A stretch of DNA of 64,000 nt. It comes from Pseudomonas koreensis. GTDB taxonomy: Bacteria > Pseudomonadota > Gammaproteobacteria > Pseudomonadales > Pseudomonadaceae. Of this stretch, positions 35,044 to 43,690 are shown in pieces. Made by a program: the position numbers and the translations under genes. Each line of letters starts with the position of its first letter. Position 1 is the stretch's first letter. The DNA lies in the NCBI RefSeq assembly GCF_024169245.1, contig NZ_JALJWP010000001.1, positions 2,791,501-2,855,500 on the forward strand. Reading direction: 5' to 3'. The notes beneath the pieces were generated by a model. It saw only the letters and a list, made by a program, of their open reading frames with translations. It did no database searches and had not been told where the DNA came from.

Positions 35044-35316
35044 ACGGTTCGCTCCCTGCGATCAATGTACGCCAGCCTGTGTGGCGCATCGACGCAAGCC
35101 TAGCGCAGACGGTTTTTTTGGCTATCGGGGATTTGTTTCCAATCGTTCGCGGATGTTTCTGAAAGACGCTGGCCAGAGCGCCGCAACTGACTGGCGAATT
35201 GGCCGAAATGACGCCGTGTCCTGCTTGCACGCGCGTGCCTGCTACTGCTTAATACGGGACGGCTCATGGCCTCGAAGAACTTTCGATGACCGACCAACTA
35301 TAAGAAGAGCACTCCT
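35044..35316. other. Intergenic region before the glycan cassette
   Basis: No gene or clear promoter is recognised in this 273-bp gap. An AAGAAGAG ribosome-site-like stretch lies about 10 bp before the TTG start of the next gene. Confidence 0.4.
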
Positions 35317-36282
35317 TTGACTGAGCACGGAACGCAACAGGCCGGGCAGGTGACGTTGTCGCTGGTGATCCCCGTTTTCAACGAGGTCGACAGCCTCGAC
35401 AGCTTTCTTTCGCGCATCGACGAGGTCTTTCAAGCGCAAGCGCTGATTCATCTTGAACTGGTGTTCATCAACGACGGCAGTACCGATGCAACGCTGGAGC
35501 GCTTGCTTGAACGGCAGCGGCAAGACGCGCGTCTGCGTATCGTCGATCTGAGTCGCAATTTCGGCAAGGAGGCGGCGTTGTCGGCCGGCCTGCAAATGGC
35601 ATCCGGGCAGGTCGTGGTGCCGATTGACGTCGATTTGCAGGATCCGCCTGAAGTCATTCTGCAAATGATCGAGCGCTGGCGCGAAGGCTACGAAGTGGTG
35701 CTCGGCCATCGTGTCAGCCGCCGCAGCGACACTTGGGCCAAATCGACCTCGGCCCACTGGTTCTATCGCCTGCACAACCGCATCGCCGAACAGCCTTTAC
35801 CGGAAAACGTCGGCGACTTCCGCCTGATGGATCGCTGCGTGGTCGATGCCTTGTTGACCCTGCCCGAGTCGCGCCGCTTCATGAAAGGCCTGTTTGCCTG
35901 GGTCGGTTTTCGTACCACCCACGTCGATTACGAGCGCCCCGAGCGGGTGGCGGGGCAGAGCAAATTCAATGGCTGGCGGCTGTGGAATTTCGCTCTGGAG
36001 GGCATCACCAGTTTCAGCACCGAGCCACTGCGAATCTGGACGTACCTGGGGGCGTCGGTCTCGCTGGTGTCGTTTGCGTTCGCGATATTCATCGTGTTGC
36101 GCACGCTGATCCACGGCGTCGACTTGCCCGGTTATGCATCGCTGATGGTCGCCGTGACATTTCTTGGCGGGCTGCAGCTGATTGGCATCGGCGTGCTCGG
36201 CGAATACCTCGGCCGCACTTATATCGAATCGAAACGCCGGCCGGTTTTTCTGGTGCGTCGCGTCTACGACCCCAAGGACTGA
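35317..36282 (+). CDS. Family 2 glycosyltransferase, GtrB/DPM-like
   Basis: A 321-residue membrane-anchored glycosyltransferase. The GT2 domain has LSLVIPVFNEVDSL near the start, FINDGSTD (about 49-56), DLSRNFGKEAALSAGL and the metal-binding VVVPIDVDLQDPPEV. Two C-terminal membrane helices (about 245-270 and 275-305) resemble bactoprenol glucosyl transferases (GtrB), which load a sugar onto undecaprenyl phosphate. The start is TTG. It is the first gene of a coupled four-gene cassette with a methyltransferase, a GtrA flippase and a large membrane protein. Confidence 0.88.
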   Translation: MTEHGTQQAGQVTLSLVIPVFNEVDSLDSFLSRIDEVFQAQALIHLELVFINDGSTDATLERLLERQRQDARLRIVDLSRNFGKEAALSAGLQMASGQVVVPIDVDLQDPPEVILQMIERWREGYEVVLGHRVSRRSDTWAKSTSAHWFYRLHNRIAEQPLPENVGDFRLMDRCVVDALLTLPESRRFMKGLFAWVGFRTTHVDYERPERVAGQSKFNGWRLWNFALEGITSFSTEPLRIWTYLGASVSLVSFAFAIFIVLRTLIHGVDLPGYASLMVAVTFLGGLQLIGIGVLGEYLGRTYIESKRRPVFLVRRVYDPKD

Positions 36283-36285
36283 CAG

Positions 36286-36996
36286 ATGGATCTCAAGGAA
36301 ACCGACATCCTCGGCGACAGCATCGACGAGCATTGGTACTACTGCTCCAAAGCCGCCGCTACCCGTCGTCTGCTGGGTGACATTCCGATCCGGCGAATAC
36401 TCGATGTCGGCGCCGGCTCGGGTTTCTTCTCGCACCATTTGCTGACTCACACCGGCGCCTGCGAGGCGTGGTGCGTCGACATCAGTTACCCTGCCGATTC
36501 AAGCGCCACCACCGCTGGCAAACCGGTGCATTACCGGCGCGGTATCGACAACATCGAGGCCGATCTGGTGTTGCTGATGGACGTGCTGGAGCATGTCGAT
36601 GACGACCTCGGTCTGCTCAAGAGCTATGTCGATAAAGTGCCCTCGGGCAGTCGCTTTCTGATGACGGTTCCGGCGTTTCAATTTCTCTGGAGCGGCCACG
36701 ACGACTTTCTCGAACACAAGCGCCGCTACACCCTGGCGCAATTTGAAACCCTCACTCGCGATGCCGGATTGACCGTACAACGCGGCGCCTATTATTTCGG
36801 CGCGGTGTTCCCGATCGCAGCCGCGTTGCGCTTGTTGCCACAGGCTTCCAGGGATGTATTGCCACAGTCGCAGCTCAAGCGCCATCATCCGCTGGTCAAC
36901 ACCCTGCTCAAGACCCTGTGCCGACTGGAGTTGCCGCTGATGGGCATGAACCGGCTGGCAGGTTTGAGTGTTTTCGTGCTGGCGCGCAAACCTTGA
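36286..36996 (+). CDS. Class I SAM-dependent methyltransferase
   Basis: A 236-residue soluble methyltransferase with the SAM motif ILDVGAGSGFFSHHL (about 37-51) and a downstream acidic segment LVLLMDVLEHVDDDLGLL. The C-terminal half resembles sugar or lipid methyltransferases more than nucleic-acid ones, but a substrate cannot be assigned. It starts 3 bp after the GtrB-like gene, and its TGA overlaps the TTG start of the GtrA gene. Its location suggests it methylates the sugar, carrier-linked intermediate or acceptor of this cassette. Confidence 0.85.
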   Translation: MDLKETDILGDSIDEHWYYCSKAAATRRLLGDIPIRRILDVGAGSGFFSHHLLTHTGACEAWCVDISYPADSSATTAGKPVHYRRGIDNIEADLVLLMDVLEHVDDDLGLLKSYVDKVPSGSRFLMTVPAFQFLWSGHDDFLEHKRRYTLAQFETLTRDAGLTVQRGAYYFGAVFPIAAALRLLPQASRDVLPQSQLKRHHPLVNTLLKTLCRLELPLMGMNRLAGLSVFVLARKP

Positions 36997-37379
36997 TCGT
37001 CAGCGACAGATCAGCGCTGATCCGCCGTGGTCTGCGCTTCGCCCTGACCGGGCTGCTCGTCACTGCATTGCACGCGCTGGTGGCGGTAATGTTCATCCAC
37101 TTCATCGCGCCCGAGCCGCCGCTGGCCAATGGTTTTGCCTTCGCCGTGGCGACCGTGGTGTCTTATGTGATCAATACCACGTGGAGCTTTTCCGCCCGTT
37201 TGCATGGGCGCACATTGCTGCGCTTTCTCACGGTGTCGGCGGGCGGTTTTCTGCTGGCGATGCTGGTTGCCTGGGCTGCGCAGATGGCCGGGTTGAATTA
37301 TCTGTTCGGGATAGGCGCAGTGGCCCTGACGATTCCAGCGTTTACCTTCGTTTTGCACAATTTCTGGACGTATCGATGA
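36993..37379 (+). CDS. GtrA family flippase-like membrane protein
   Basis: A 129-residue protein with four membrane helices (about 12-31, 37-55, 69-92 and 97-119), the size and topology of GtrA, which moves undecaprenyl-phosphate-linked sugar across the inner membrane. Conserved features include RRGLRFALTGLLVTALHALV and VSYVINTTWSFS near the second helix. The TTG start overlaps the methyltransferase stop (TTGA), and its own stop overlaps the next start (ATGA), so the cassette is translationally coupled. Confidence 0.85.
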   Translation: MIVSDRSALIRRGLRFALTGLLVTALHALVAVMFIHFIAPEPPLANGFAFAVATVVSYVINTTWSFSARLHGRTLLRFLTVSAGGFLLAMLVAWAAQMAGLNYLFGIGAVALTIPAFTFVLHNFWTYR

Positions 37380-39472
37380 AGGCCTGGAACAGATCTTCGG
37401 CGCTGGCAGTCCTGCCCTTGCTGTTCGGTGCGCTGGCGTTTTTCATGGTCATCGGCCCGCGTGCGCTCGACCCACGGAACATCGCCTGGCTCAGCGATGG
37501 CGATCCGGCGACGCATTATCTGGGCTGGGTATTCTTCCGCCAGTCGCCGTGGACTTTTCCCCTTGGGCTCAACCCTTCCTATGGCATGGAACTGGGCAGC
37601 GCGATCATTTTTTCCGACTCCAATCCGCTGCTGGCATTGCTGTTCAAACCGTTCAACGCCTGGCTACCGGAGACGTTCCAGTATTTTGGCTTGTGGCTGC
37701 TGACGTGTTTCGTTCTGCAAGCCTGGTTTGGCTGGAAACTGCTCGGCCTGGTGACGAATAACGTTGTCATTCGACTACTGGCTACGGGGTTGCTGATATT
37801 TTCCCCGCCGATGTTCGTTCGCGCCGGAGGACATCTGTCCCTGGCCGGGCATTTTCTGGTTTTGGCCGCACTTTATCTGGCGCTGCATCCAGCGTTGCAG
37901 CGACGGCGAATCGCCTGGGGCAGCCTGCTGGCGGCGACAGCGCTGGTGCATGCGTATCTGCTGGTGATGGTGGCGTTGATCTGGGTGGCCGATTTGTTCG
38001 GCAAAGTCATGGTCGCCCGGTTGACCCGCCGTCAGGGGCTGATCGAGTTTGTCGGCATGTTCGCACTGGTCAGCGCGTGTTGCTGGCAGGCCGGCTACTT
38101 CAGCATTGCTGACGGTACCGGCAGCGGAGGTTTCGGGTTTTACCGCATGAATCTGCTGGCGCCCTTCGATTCGGATGGCTGGTCGCAGGTGTTGCCGGAT
38201 ATCCGCATGGCCGGCGGCGATTACGAGGGCTTCAATTATTTCGGCCTCGGTGTTCTGTTGCTGTTGCCGATGGCGGCAGTGGCGGGGTTGCGCAGCAGGC
38301 GTTCGATAAGGGCGGCGCTGGGCAAGCATGCATGGCTGGTGTTGGCGCTGATCGGTCTGACCCTGTTCGCCTTGTCCCATCACATTGGTGTCTGCACGCA
38401 GACTTTCAGTTATCCGCTGCCGTCATTCGTCGAGCGACTGGCGAGTATTTTTCGCGCTTCAGGGCGTATGTTCTGGCCGGTTTTTTATGCGCTCGAGTTG
38501 CTCCTCGTGTATCTGGTTGTGCGTGGCTATCGCGCGTCGATTGCCTTGGGATTATTGACCCTGGCGCTGGTCGTGCAGGTGGTCGATACGCGTAACGGCT
38601 GGGCGGGACTGCGCGCGGCGAGGATGGTAACGCCCGCTTCGGTATGGGCCAGTCCCATGCACGATCCGTTCTGGGACAGCGCGGCTGCTCATTACAAAAA
38701 AGTTCGCGGATGGCCGCCGCAAAACCAGTCTGAGCGCTGGCAAGCCATTGCGGATTTCGCCAGCACGCATGGGTTGCAAACCGATGCGGTGTACATGGGC
38801 CGCATGAGCATTTCAGCGCTCGACAAGGTGCAGCGCGAGGCCCGGCATCGGCTGCAAACCGGTGAGTACGAAGCTGATTCGCTGTACATCCTCGACGATG
38901 ACGCGCTGGCTCTGGCGGTCAAAAGCGTCCATAGCGATAGTGATCTGCTGACCCGGGTCGATGATTTTGTCGTCCTCGCACCGGGCTGGAAGCGCTGTGC
39001 GCAATGTCTGCCGATGGTCGACGAGGGGCGCTCGCTGGCATCGATTGCGCTGAGTCGGCCGGGAGAGATCCACACGTTCGATCGCAAGAGTCGCCAACTG
39101 GTCAAGGGTTGGGGCGCGCCTGAAGCGTGGGGCACATGGAGTGAGGGCCAGGACGCCGAACTTGTGCTACGCCTGCCACCGCAAGCGAAATCGGTTGTGA
39201 TCGACGCGTTGGCTTTCGTCATGCCGCCAACGCACGCTCAGCGGGTCATCGTCAGGCTCAACGGTGTTGAGGTTTTGTCTGCTCGGCTGACAGCCTTTCA
39301 GGGCAACTCGCTGGAAATCCCGTTGAACGAAGCGCTCAGGCAAACCTTGTCGAAGGATGACACGGTACGACTTCAACTGCATTTGCCGGACGCCACCAGC
39401 CCGCGCAGCCTGGGCGTGAGTGATGATCCACGCGTCATGGGCCTGGGCATCAAATCCCTGACCGTGCGGTAA
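37376..39472 (+). CDS. Large membrane protein of the DUF6311 type, probable GT-C-like glycosyltransferase
   Basis: A 698-residue protein with an N-terminal membrane half (about 10-430, around ten helices) and a soluble C-terminal half likely in the periplasm. It begins with WLSDGDPATHYLGWVFFR, a DGDPxxH-like motif typical of this uncharacterised Pseudomonas family. The GT-C-like layout and position after gtrA and gtrB suggest it transfers the flipped sugar to a surface polymer, as GtrC does in O-antigen modification. The C-terminal domain contains beta-rich segments near 590-690 that could bind sugar. DUF6311 identity is recalled, not searched. Confidence 0.7.
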   Translation: MKAWNRSSALAVLPLLFGALAFFMVIGPRALDPRNIAWLSDGDPATHYLGWVFFRQSPWTFPLGLNPSYGMELGSAIIFSDSNPLLALLFKPFNAWLPETFQYFGLWLLTCFVLQAWFGWKLLGLVTNNVVIRLLATGLLIFSPPMFVRAGGHLSLAGHFLVLAALYLALHPALQRRRIAWGSLLAATALVHAYLLVMVALIWVADLFGKVMVARLTRRQGLIEFVGMFALVSACCWQAGYFSIADGTGSGGFGFYRMNLLAPFDSDGWSQVLPDIRMAGGDYEGFNYFGLGVLLLLPMAAVAGLRSRRSIRAALGKHAWLVLALIGLTLFALSHHIGVCTQTFSYPLPSFVERLASIFRASGRMFWPVFYALELLLVYLVVRGYRASIALGLLTLALVVQVVDTRNGWAGLRAARMVTPASVWASPMHDPFWDSAAAHYKKVRGWPPQNQSERWQAIADFASTHGLQTDAVYMGRMSISALDKVQREARHRLQTGEYEADSLYILDDDALALAVKSVHSDSDLLTRVDDFVVLAPGWKRCAQCLPMVDEGRSLASIALSRPGEIHTFDRKSRQLVKGWGAPEAWGTWSEGQDAELVLRLPPQAKSVVIDALAFVMPPTHAQRVIVRLNGVEVLSARLTAFQGNSLEIPLNEALRQTLSKDDTVRLQLHLPDATSPRSLGVSDDPRVMGLGIKSLTVR

Positions 39473-39550
39473 ACCGCGCAAAGGTTGATGGACGCAAAGC
39501 CCAAGGCCTTTCTACACTGCCGCTATTCCGGGGAGCAGGGGGGGCAATGG

Positions 39551-40480
39551 ATGAACCGCAATGAACTACGCAAGGCCGACATCAACCTGATGGTGGTGTT
39601 CGAGACCCTGATGCTCGAACGCAACGTGACCCGCGCGGCGGAAAAATTGTTCCTTGGCCAGCCGACCATCAGCTCGGCGCTCAACCGTTTGCGCACGATG
39701 CTCAACGATCCGCTGTTCATCCGCGTCGGCCATCGCATGGAGCCGACGGCCCGTGCCGAAGATATTTACCGCCATCTCAAACCGGCGCTGGATTCATTGT
39801 CGGCGGCGCTGAGCCTGACCCGCGACTTCGACCCCGCCACCAGCACCATGACCTTTCGCATAGGCCTGTCCGATGATGTTGAATTCGGCCTGCTGCCGCC
39901 GCTGTTGCGCGCGCTGCGCCAAGAGGCACCGAACGTGGTGTTCGTCGTTCAGCATGTCGATTACTGGCGTATTCCCGACCTGTTGGCGGCCGGCGATATC
40001 ACTGTCGGTATCAGCCAGACCCGGGGCTTGCCCGCCAACGCCAAACGCAAACTGTTGCGGCATATTCAGCCGAGCATCCTGCGCGCCGATGCTTCCGATA
40101 CGCCGCTGACCCTCGACGAATACTGCGCTCGTCCGCATGTGCTGGTGTCGCACACGGCCAATGTCAGTGGCTACGCCGATGAATGGCTGGCGGAACTCGG
40201 TCGCACGCGGCAGGTTGTGTTGTCGGTGCCGCAGTACAGCGCACTGCCGGCGCTGCTGGCCGGTACCGATCTGATCGCGAGTCTGCCGGATTACACCGCA
40301 GCGGCGATGGCGGCATCCGGGGCGCTGTTCCAGGAACCGTTTCCATTCAAGACGCCGACCCTGGACCTTTCGATGGTCTGGCTCAGCCACGTCGACAGCG
40401 ACCCGGCCGAACGCTGGCTGCGCTCGCGGCTGGAAGCGTTCATGAGCGAACGGCCAACTGAGCACCACGATCCCCTGTAG
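39551..40480 (+). CDS. LysR-type transcriptional regulator
   Basis: A 309-residue LysR protein with an N-terminal helix-turn-helix (about 10-65, MLERNVTRAAEKLFLGQPTISSALNRLRTML) and an effector-binding domain that follows. The target is unknown: the adjacent cassette runs in the same direction upstream, and a CHM isomerase gene follows. Its stop codon TAG is provided by the REP element that begins at 40476. The ATG at 39551 was chosen over one 66 bp upstream because it places the HTH in its usual position. Confidence 0.9.
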   Translation: MNRNELRKADINLMVVFETLMLERNVTRAAEKLFLGQPTISSALNRLRTMLNDPLFIRVGHRMEPTARAEDIYRHLKPALDSLSAALSLTRDFDPATSTMTFRIGLSDDVEFGLLPPLLRALRQEAPNVVFVVQHVDYWRIPDLLAAGDITVGISQTRGLPANAKRKLLRHIQPSILRADASDTPLTLDEYCARPHVLVSHTANVSGYADEWLAELGRTRQVVLSVPQYSALPALLAGTDLIASLPDYTAAAMAASGALFQEPFPFKTPTLDLSMVWLSHVDSDPAERWLRSRLEAFMSERPTEHHDPL

Positions 40481-40570
40481 GAGCTGCCGAAGGCTGCGAT
40501 CTTTTGATCTTGATTTTGAAAAAGACAAAATCAAAAGCTCGCAGCCTCGTTTCACTCGACAGCTCCTACA
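40476..40570. repeat. REP pair, family B (diverged)
   Basis: The left half, TGTAGGAGCTGCCGAAGGCT followed by GCGATCTTTTG, is intact; the right half is diverged (AAAGCTCGCAGCC ... AGCTCCTACA). The first bases form the stop codon of the LysR gene (CTG TAG). Confidence 0.8.
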
Positions 40571-40633
40571 CAAAGTCCGCTTAGCCGCATGTGTTATACG
40601 TACGCCCCCGCACCCACCGACTGGAGATCCGCC

Positions 40634-40999
40634 ATGCCACACCTGCACATGGAATACACCGCCAACCTGACGCAGTTGAACGCCGATCTCGCGCTGATCC
40701 GGCTCAACAACACCCTGGTCGGTTCCGGCCAGTTCGGCGCGGAGTTCGATATCAAGAGCCGCGCGATCAAGGTTGAGAACTTCAAGGTCGGCACGGCTCT
40801 CGGCGAGCGCGCGTTCGTTCATGTGAAGCTGGCACTGCTCAGCGGGCGCTCGGCGGAGATCAAAAAGCAGCTGTCGCAAAGCTTGCTGGCGGTGTTGCAG
40901 GAACTCTGCGAATGGCCGGCCGGGCTCGAAGTGCAACTGTGCGTCGAACTGCTCGACATCGATCGCGAGTCCTATAGCAAAGCGGCGATTGGCGTCTGA
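40634..40999 (+). CDS. 5-carboxymethyl-2-hydroxymuconate isomerase-like protein
   Basis: A 121-residue tautomerase-fold protein that begins MPHLHMEYTANL, with the N-terminal Pro used as base in this superfamily. CHM isomerase (HpcD/HpaF) acts in homoprotocatechuate breakdown, but no other hpa genes are near, so the substrate may differ. It lies between two LysR genes. The start was placed at 40634 to expose Pro2. It ends 3 bp before the convergent LysR gene. Confidence 0.82.
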   Translation: MPHLHMEYTANLTQLNADLALIRLNNTLVGSGQFGAEFDIKSRAIKVENFKVGTALGERAFVHVKLALLSGRSAEIKKQLSQSLLAVLQELCEWPAGLEVQLCVELLDIDRESYSKAAIGV

Positions 41000-41002
41000 G
41001 TT

Positions 41003-41938
41003 TCAGACACTTTCCAACTCGCTGCACACCTGAATCACCTGCTCGCGCAGCCAGACGTTGGCGCTGTCCTGATCGGCGCCCTGGCTCCACTGCATGTCGA
41101 GGGTGAAGCCCGGCAATCCGTTCGGCGCCTCGCAATGATTGAACACTGCATCATTGGTCAGCAGACGCTGGATACGCCGGGGCAGGGTAAGGATGAAGTC
41201 AGTGCCGGTGATCATCTTCAACGCGGCGCTGTAGCTATTCGAACGCGCAACGATCTGACGTTTCTGCGCCTGCCGCGCCAGCCAGCCATCGACCATGTTG
41301 GTGCTTGAAGTCCATGGCGTCGGAAACACGTGCCGACGCTCGGTAAATGCTTGCAGACTCAGGCGCGGCTCCAGTGGCGTGGCACGTTTGTCGAAGACAC
41401 AGACCAGATCGTCCTCCAGCAACATTCGCGACTTCAGATCGGCATGCTGGCGGTGAAAATGCGGGCCGAAACTGATGACCAGATCGAGGCTGCCGTCGCG
41501 CAACTCTTCAGCGGGCACGTCGGTTTCGAACTTGTGCATGTTGACCATCACCGGCAGGTCGTCGAAGTCAAAGCGCTTCAACAGACGCGGCAGGATCAAC
41601 TGCTCGAAATACTCCGGGGCGCAGATGTTGAAGGTCACCGCCTGCCGGCTCGGGTCGAAGGCCGGGGCGCCAGCGTGGCAGAGGTTGATGCTTTCGAGGA
41701 TCTTCTGCACATGGCCGTACATGCTGCAGGCCTTGTACGTCGGTCGCATTCCGGTGCGGGTGTTGATGAACAACTCGTCCTCGAAACTGGTGCGCAGTTT
41801 CTTCAGGCAATAACTGACGGTGGACTGGCTGACGAACAGGGTTTCCGAAACATCGGTGACGCTGCTCTGCTCGTACACGGCGACAAATACCATCAAATCC
41901 TGCATGTCGAGCTTGCGAAGCAAATTACTGTTCAGCAT
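41003..41938 (-). CDS. LysR-type transcriptional regulator (NodD/LeuO-like)
   Basis: A 311-residue LysR protein with the HTH SVTDVSETLFVSQSTVSYCLKKLR (about 27-50) and a full effector domain; its DMQDLMVFVAVYEQ opening resembles the NodD/LeuO branch. A TTGCGC-N8-GCGCAA inverted repeat 22 bp upstream may be its own operator. No divergent target gene lies upstream: the next gene is the 3' end of an MFS transporter. Its target is therefore unclear. Confidence 0.9.
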   Translation of the reverse strand: MLNSNLLRKLDMQDLMVFVAVYEQSSVTDVSETLFVSQSTVSYCLKKLRTSFEDELFINTRTGMRPTYKACSMYGHVQKILESINLCHAGAPAFDPSRQAVTFNICAPEYFEQLILPRLLKRFDFDDLPVMVNMHKFETDVPAEELRDGSLDLVISFGPHFHRQHADLKSRMLLEDDLVCVFDKRATPLEPRLSLQAFTERRHVFPTPWTSSTNMVDGWLARQAQKRQIVARSNSYSAALKMITGTDFILTLPRRIQRLLTNDAVFNHCEAPNGLPGFTLDMQWSQGADQDSANVWLREQVIQVCSELESV

Positions 41939-41959
41939 GAGTTCCGTCTCGCTGTGCCC

Positions 41960-41979
41960 TTGCGCCGAAATTCGCGCAA
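41960..41979. promoter_or_regulatory. Inverted repeat upstream of the LysR gene
   Basis: TTGCGC and GCGCAA with an 8-bp spacer, 22-41 bp upstream of the LysR start. LysR proteins often bind dyads with a T-N11-A core near their own promoter; this is a plausible autoregulatory site. Confidence 0.45.
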
Positions 41980-42114
41980 ACGTGTGCGTACGATCCTAAC
42001 GGAACGATGGTGCCAGGAGAAACCCTCGTAGGACATTTCACAGACACATGTGGGACAGAAACTTTTAGCAACACGACGTTGGCTGCGTGGCGGCGAAAAG
42101 CTGGCCAGAGGCCT

Positions 42115-43287
42115 CTAGACCGGGCGAGGCAAGTAACGTGCGTATTGGCGCGGATCGAAGCGCTTGACCATCAGCAGCATGACCGCCATTACCGCGGTGA
42201 GTGCCCACCACGCCCCTTCGAAACTGCCCAGTCGATCGCGAATCATCCCTGCCAATAGCGGCGAGAGGCCTGCGATCAGATAACCGATCCCCTGTACAAA
42301 CGCGGTGAGGCCACCGGCGCGCTGGGGGTCATCGCAATGATCCAGTGCGACAATCAGGCTCATCGGAAACAGGCCGCCGATGCCCAGCCCCAACAGACAC
42401 GGCCACAGCAGGGCCAGATGCGCCGGGGCGAGAATCAGCCCGCAGAAACCGCCGATGACCAGTAACAGCAGAGCCGCCAATATCTGGCGTCGATCACGGC
42501 TGCGATTGGCGATAGCCGGCACTGCCAGCCCGGAAATGACCTCCATCGCTGTAAGAAAACCCAACAGCAGCCCGGCGTTTTGTTCACTCCAGCCTTTTTC
42601 CACGTAGTACGGGGCGAGCCAAGCGAGGACACAGGTGTAGGACGCGGTCCCGAGGCCAAAGAAAATCGCCAGCAACCAGGCGCGACGGCGCGTGATGAAA
42701 GACTCCCTCCTGCTCGCCCTTGATGTGGCATGCGCGGGCTGTAAACACCAGACCAGCAATGCAAGCAACGCCAGCCCGGCCCAAATGGCCAGCGCCGCGC
42801 GCCAACTCCCCGTCTGGATCATCACCAGCGGCGCGAACGATGCGGCAATCGCGGCGCCGGCCATGATCGACGTCACGTAGACGCCCATGCACACCGCCAC
42901 GTTGTCAGCAAAGCGGGATTTGATCAGCGCCGGCATCAACGCCTGGATCAAGGCGATACCGATACCGGCCAGTATCGCGCTGACGATCAGCCCAACCGCC
43001 GATTCGATAAACAGTCGCGAGAGCGTGGCCAGGCCGATGATCAGCAACGACAGCAACACCGCGCGCTGTTCGCCCAGACGCTGGCTGATGGCAAGACCGA
43101 AAAACATCGCCAGACCCATGGCCATCACCGGCAGCATGGTCAGCAAAGAGGCGAGGCTGAAACTCAGCGGGATGTCGCCACGTATCGCCGAAAGCAACGG
43201 CCCGATCGCTGCCATTGAAGGACGAAGATTGAGCGCGACGAGGACGATTGCGAGCATCAGCCAGACAGCGGGGCGGGTGTGATTCAT
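42115..43287 (-). CDS. MFS transporter, CynX/NimT family
   Basis: A 390-residue major facilitator protein with twelve helices. It begins VWLMLAIVLVALNLRPSMAAIGPLL, the typical start of the CynX/NimT (cyanate/2-nitroimidazole) subfamily, and has AGIGIALIQALMPALIKSRF and GIGGLFPMSLIVALDHC as conserved blocks. The substrate is unknown. The long upstream gap holds a REP element and the divergent eptA gene. Confidence 0.88.
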   Translation of the reverse strand: MNHTRPAVWLMLAIVLVALNLRPSMAAIGPLLSAIRGDIPLSFSLASLLTMLPVMAMGLAMFFGLAISQRLGEQRAVLLSLLIIGLATLSRLFIESAVGLIVSAILAGIGIALIQALMPALIKSRFADNVAVCMGVYVTSIMAGAAIAASFAPLVMIQTGSWRAALAIWAGLALLALLVWCLQPAHATSRASRRESFITRRRAWLLAIFFGLGTASYTCVLAWLAPYYVEKGWSEQNAGLLLGFLTAMEVISGLAVPAIANRSRDRRQILAALLLLVIGGFCGLILAPAHLALLWPCLLGLGIGGLFPMSLIVALDHCDDPQRAGGLTAFVQGIGYLIAGLSPLLAGMIRDRLGSFEGAWWALTAVMAVMLLMVKRFDPRQYARYLPRPV

Positions 43288-43690
43288 CAGCAGGCCTTCA
43301 ATTGCAGGGGCTGGTGATTAGGCGTGGCGTCGCGCGCATCGGCAAATCAGAAAATCCCGGTCCAGACTTAAAAACTCGATACCACGCAGCTCCCCTGTAG
43401 GAGTGAGCCTGCTCGCGATAGCGGTGTGTCAGTCGATATTTGTTTATCTGACATACCGCTATCGCGAGCAGGCTCACTCCTACAAGGGGAATGGTGAACG
43501 GCCGAGAAACTGAATAAAACCTGAACCGTTCTCAAATACTCGCAAAGTTTCACCTGGGTACTTCGAAGCAACTATTCATTAGCATCTTTTTCACGAAAAA
43601 TTGATCCATGGCTGCCTAAAGTTTGTCATGCCTCGGTGAATGAAATTTTCACAATTGACGAGGTTCTTCTTTCAGGAACAGTCATTCATC
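43288..43690. other. Divergent region between the MFS gene and eptA
   Basis: This 403-bp gap holds no gene besides spurious short frames. It contains one family A REP pair (43392-43489), so regulatory sequences are limited to roughly 100 bp before the MFS gene and 200 bp before eptA. No clear PmrA box was seen. Confidence 0.5.
43392..43489. repeat. REP pair (REPIN), family A
   Basis: Two facing GTAGGAGTGAGCCTGCTCGC units with matching flanks (CCCCTGTAG and CTACAAGGGG), separated by about 40 bp. The inner flanks GATAGCGGT and ACCGCTATC are also complementary. Confidence 0.92.

Noticed and set aside
36968..37375. N-terminal extension of the DUF6311 protein
   Set aside because: The first 136 residues of that frame overlap gtrA out of frame and look like noise. 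The ATG at 37376, overlapping the gtrA stop, gives the recognised start.
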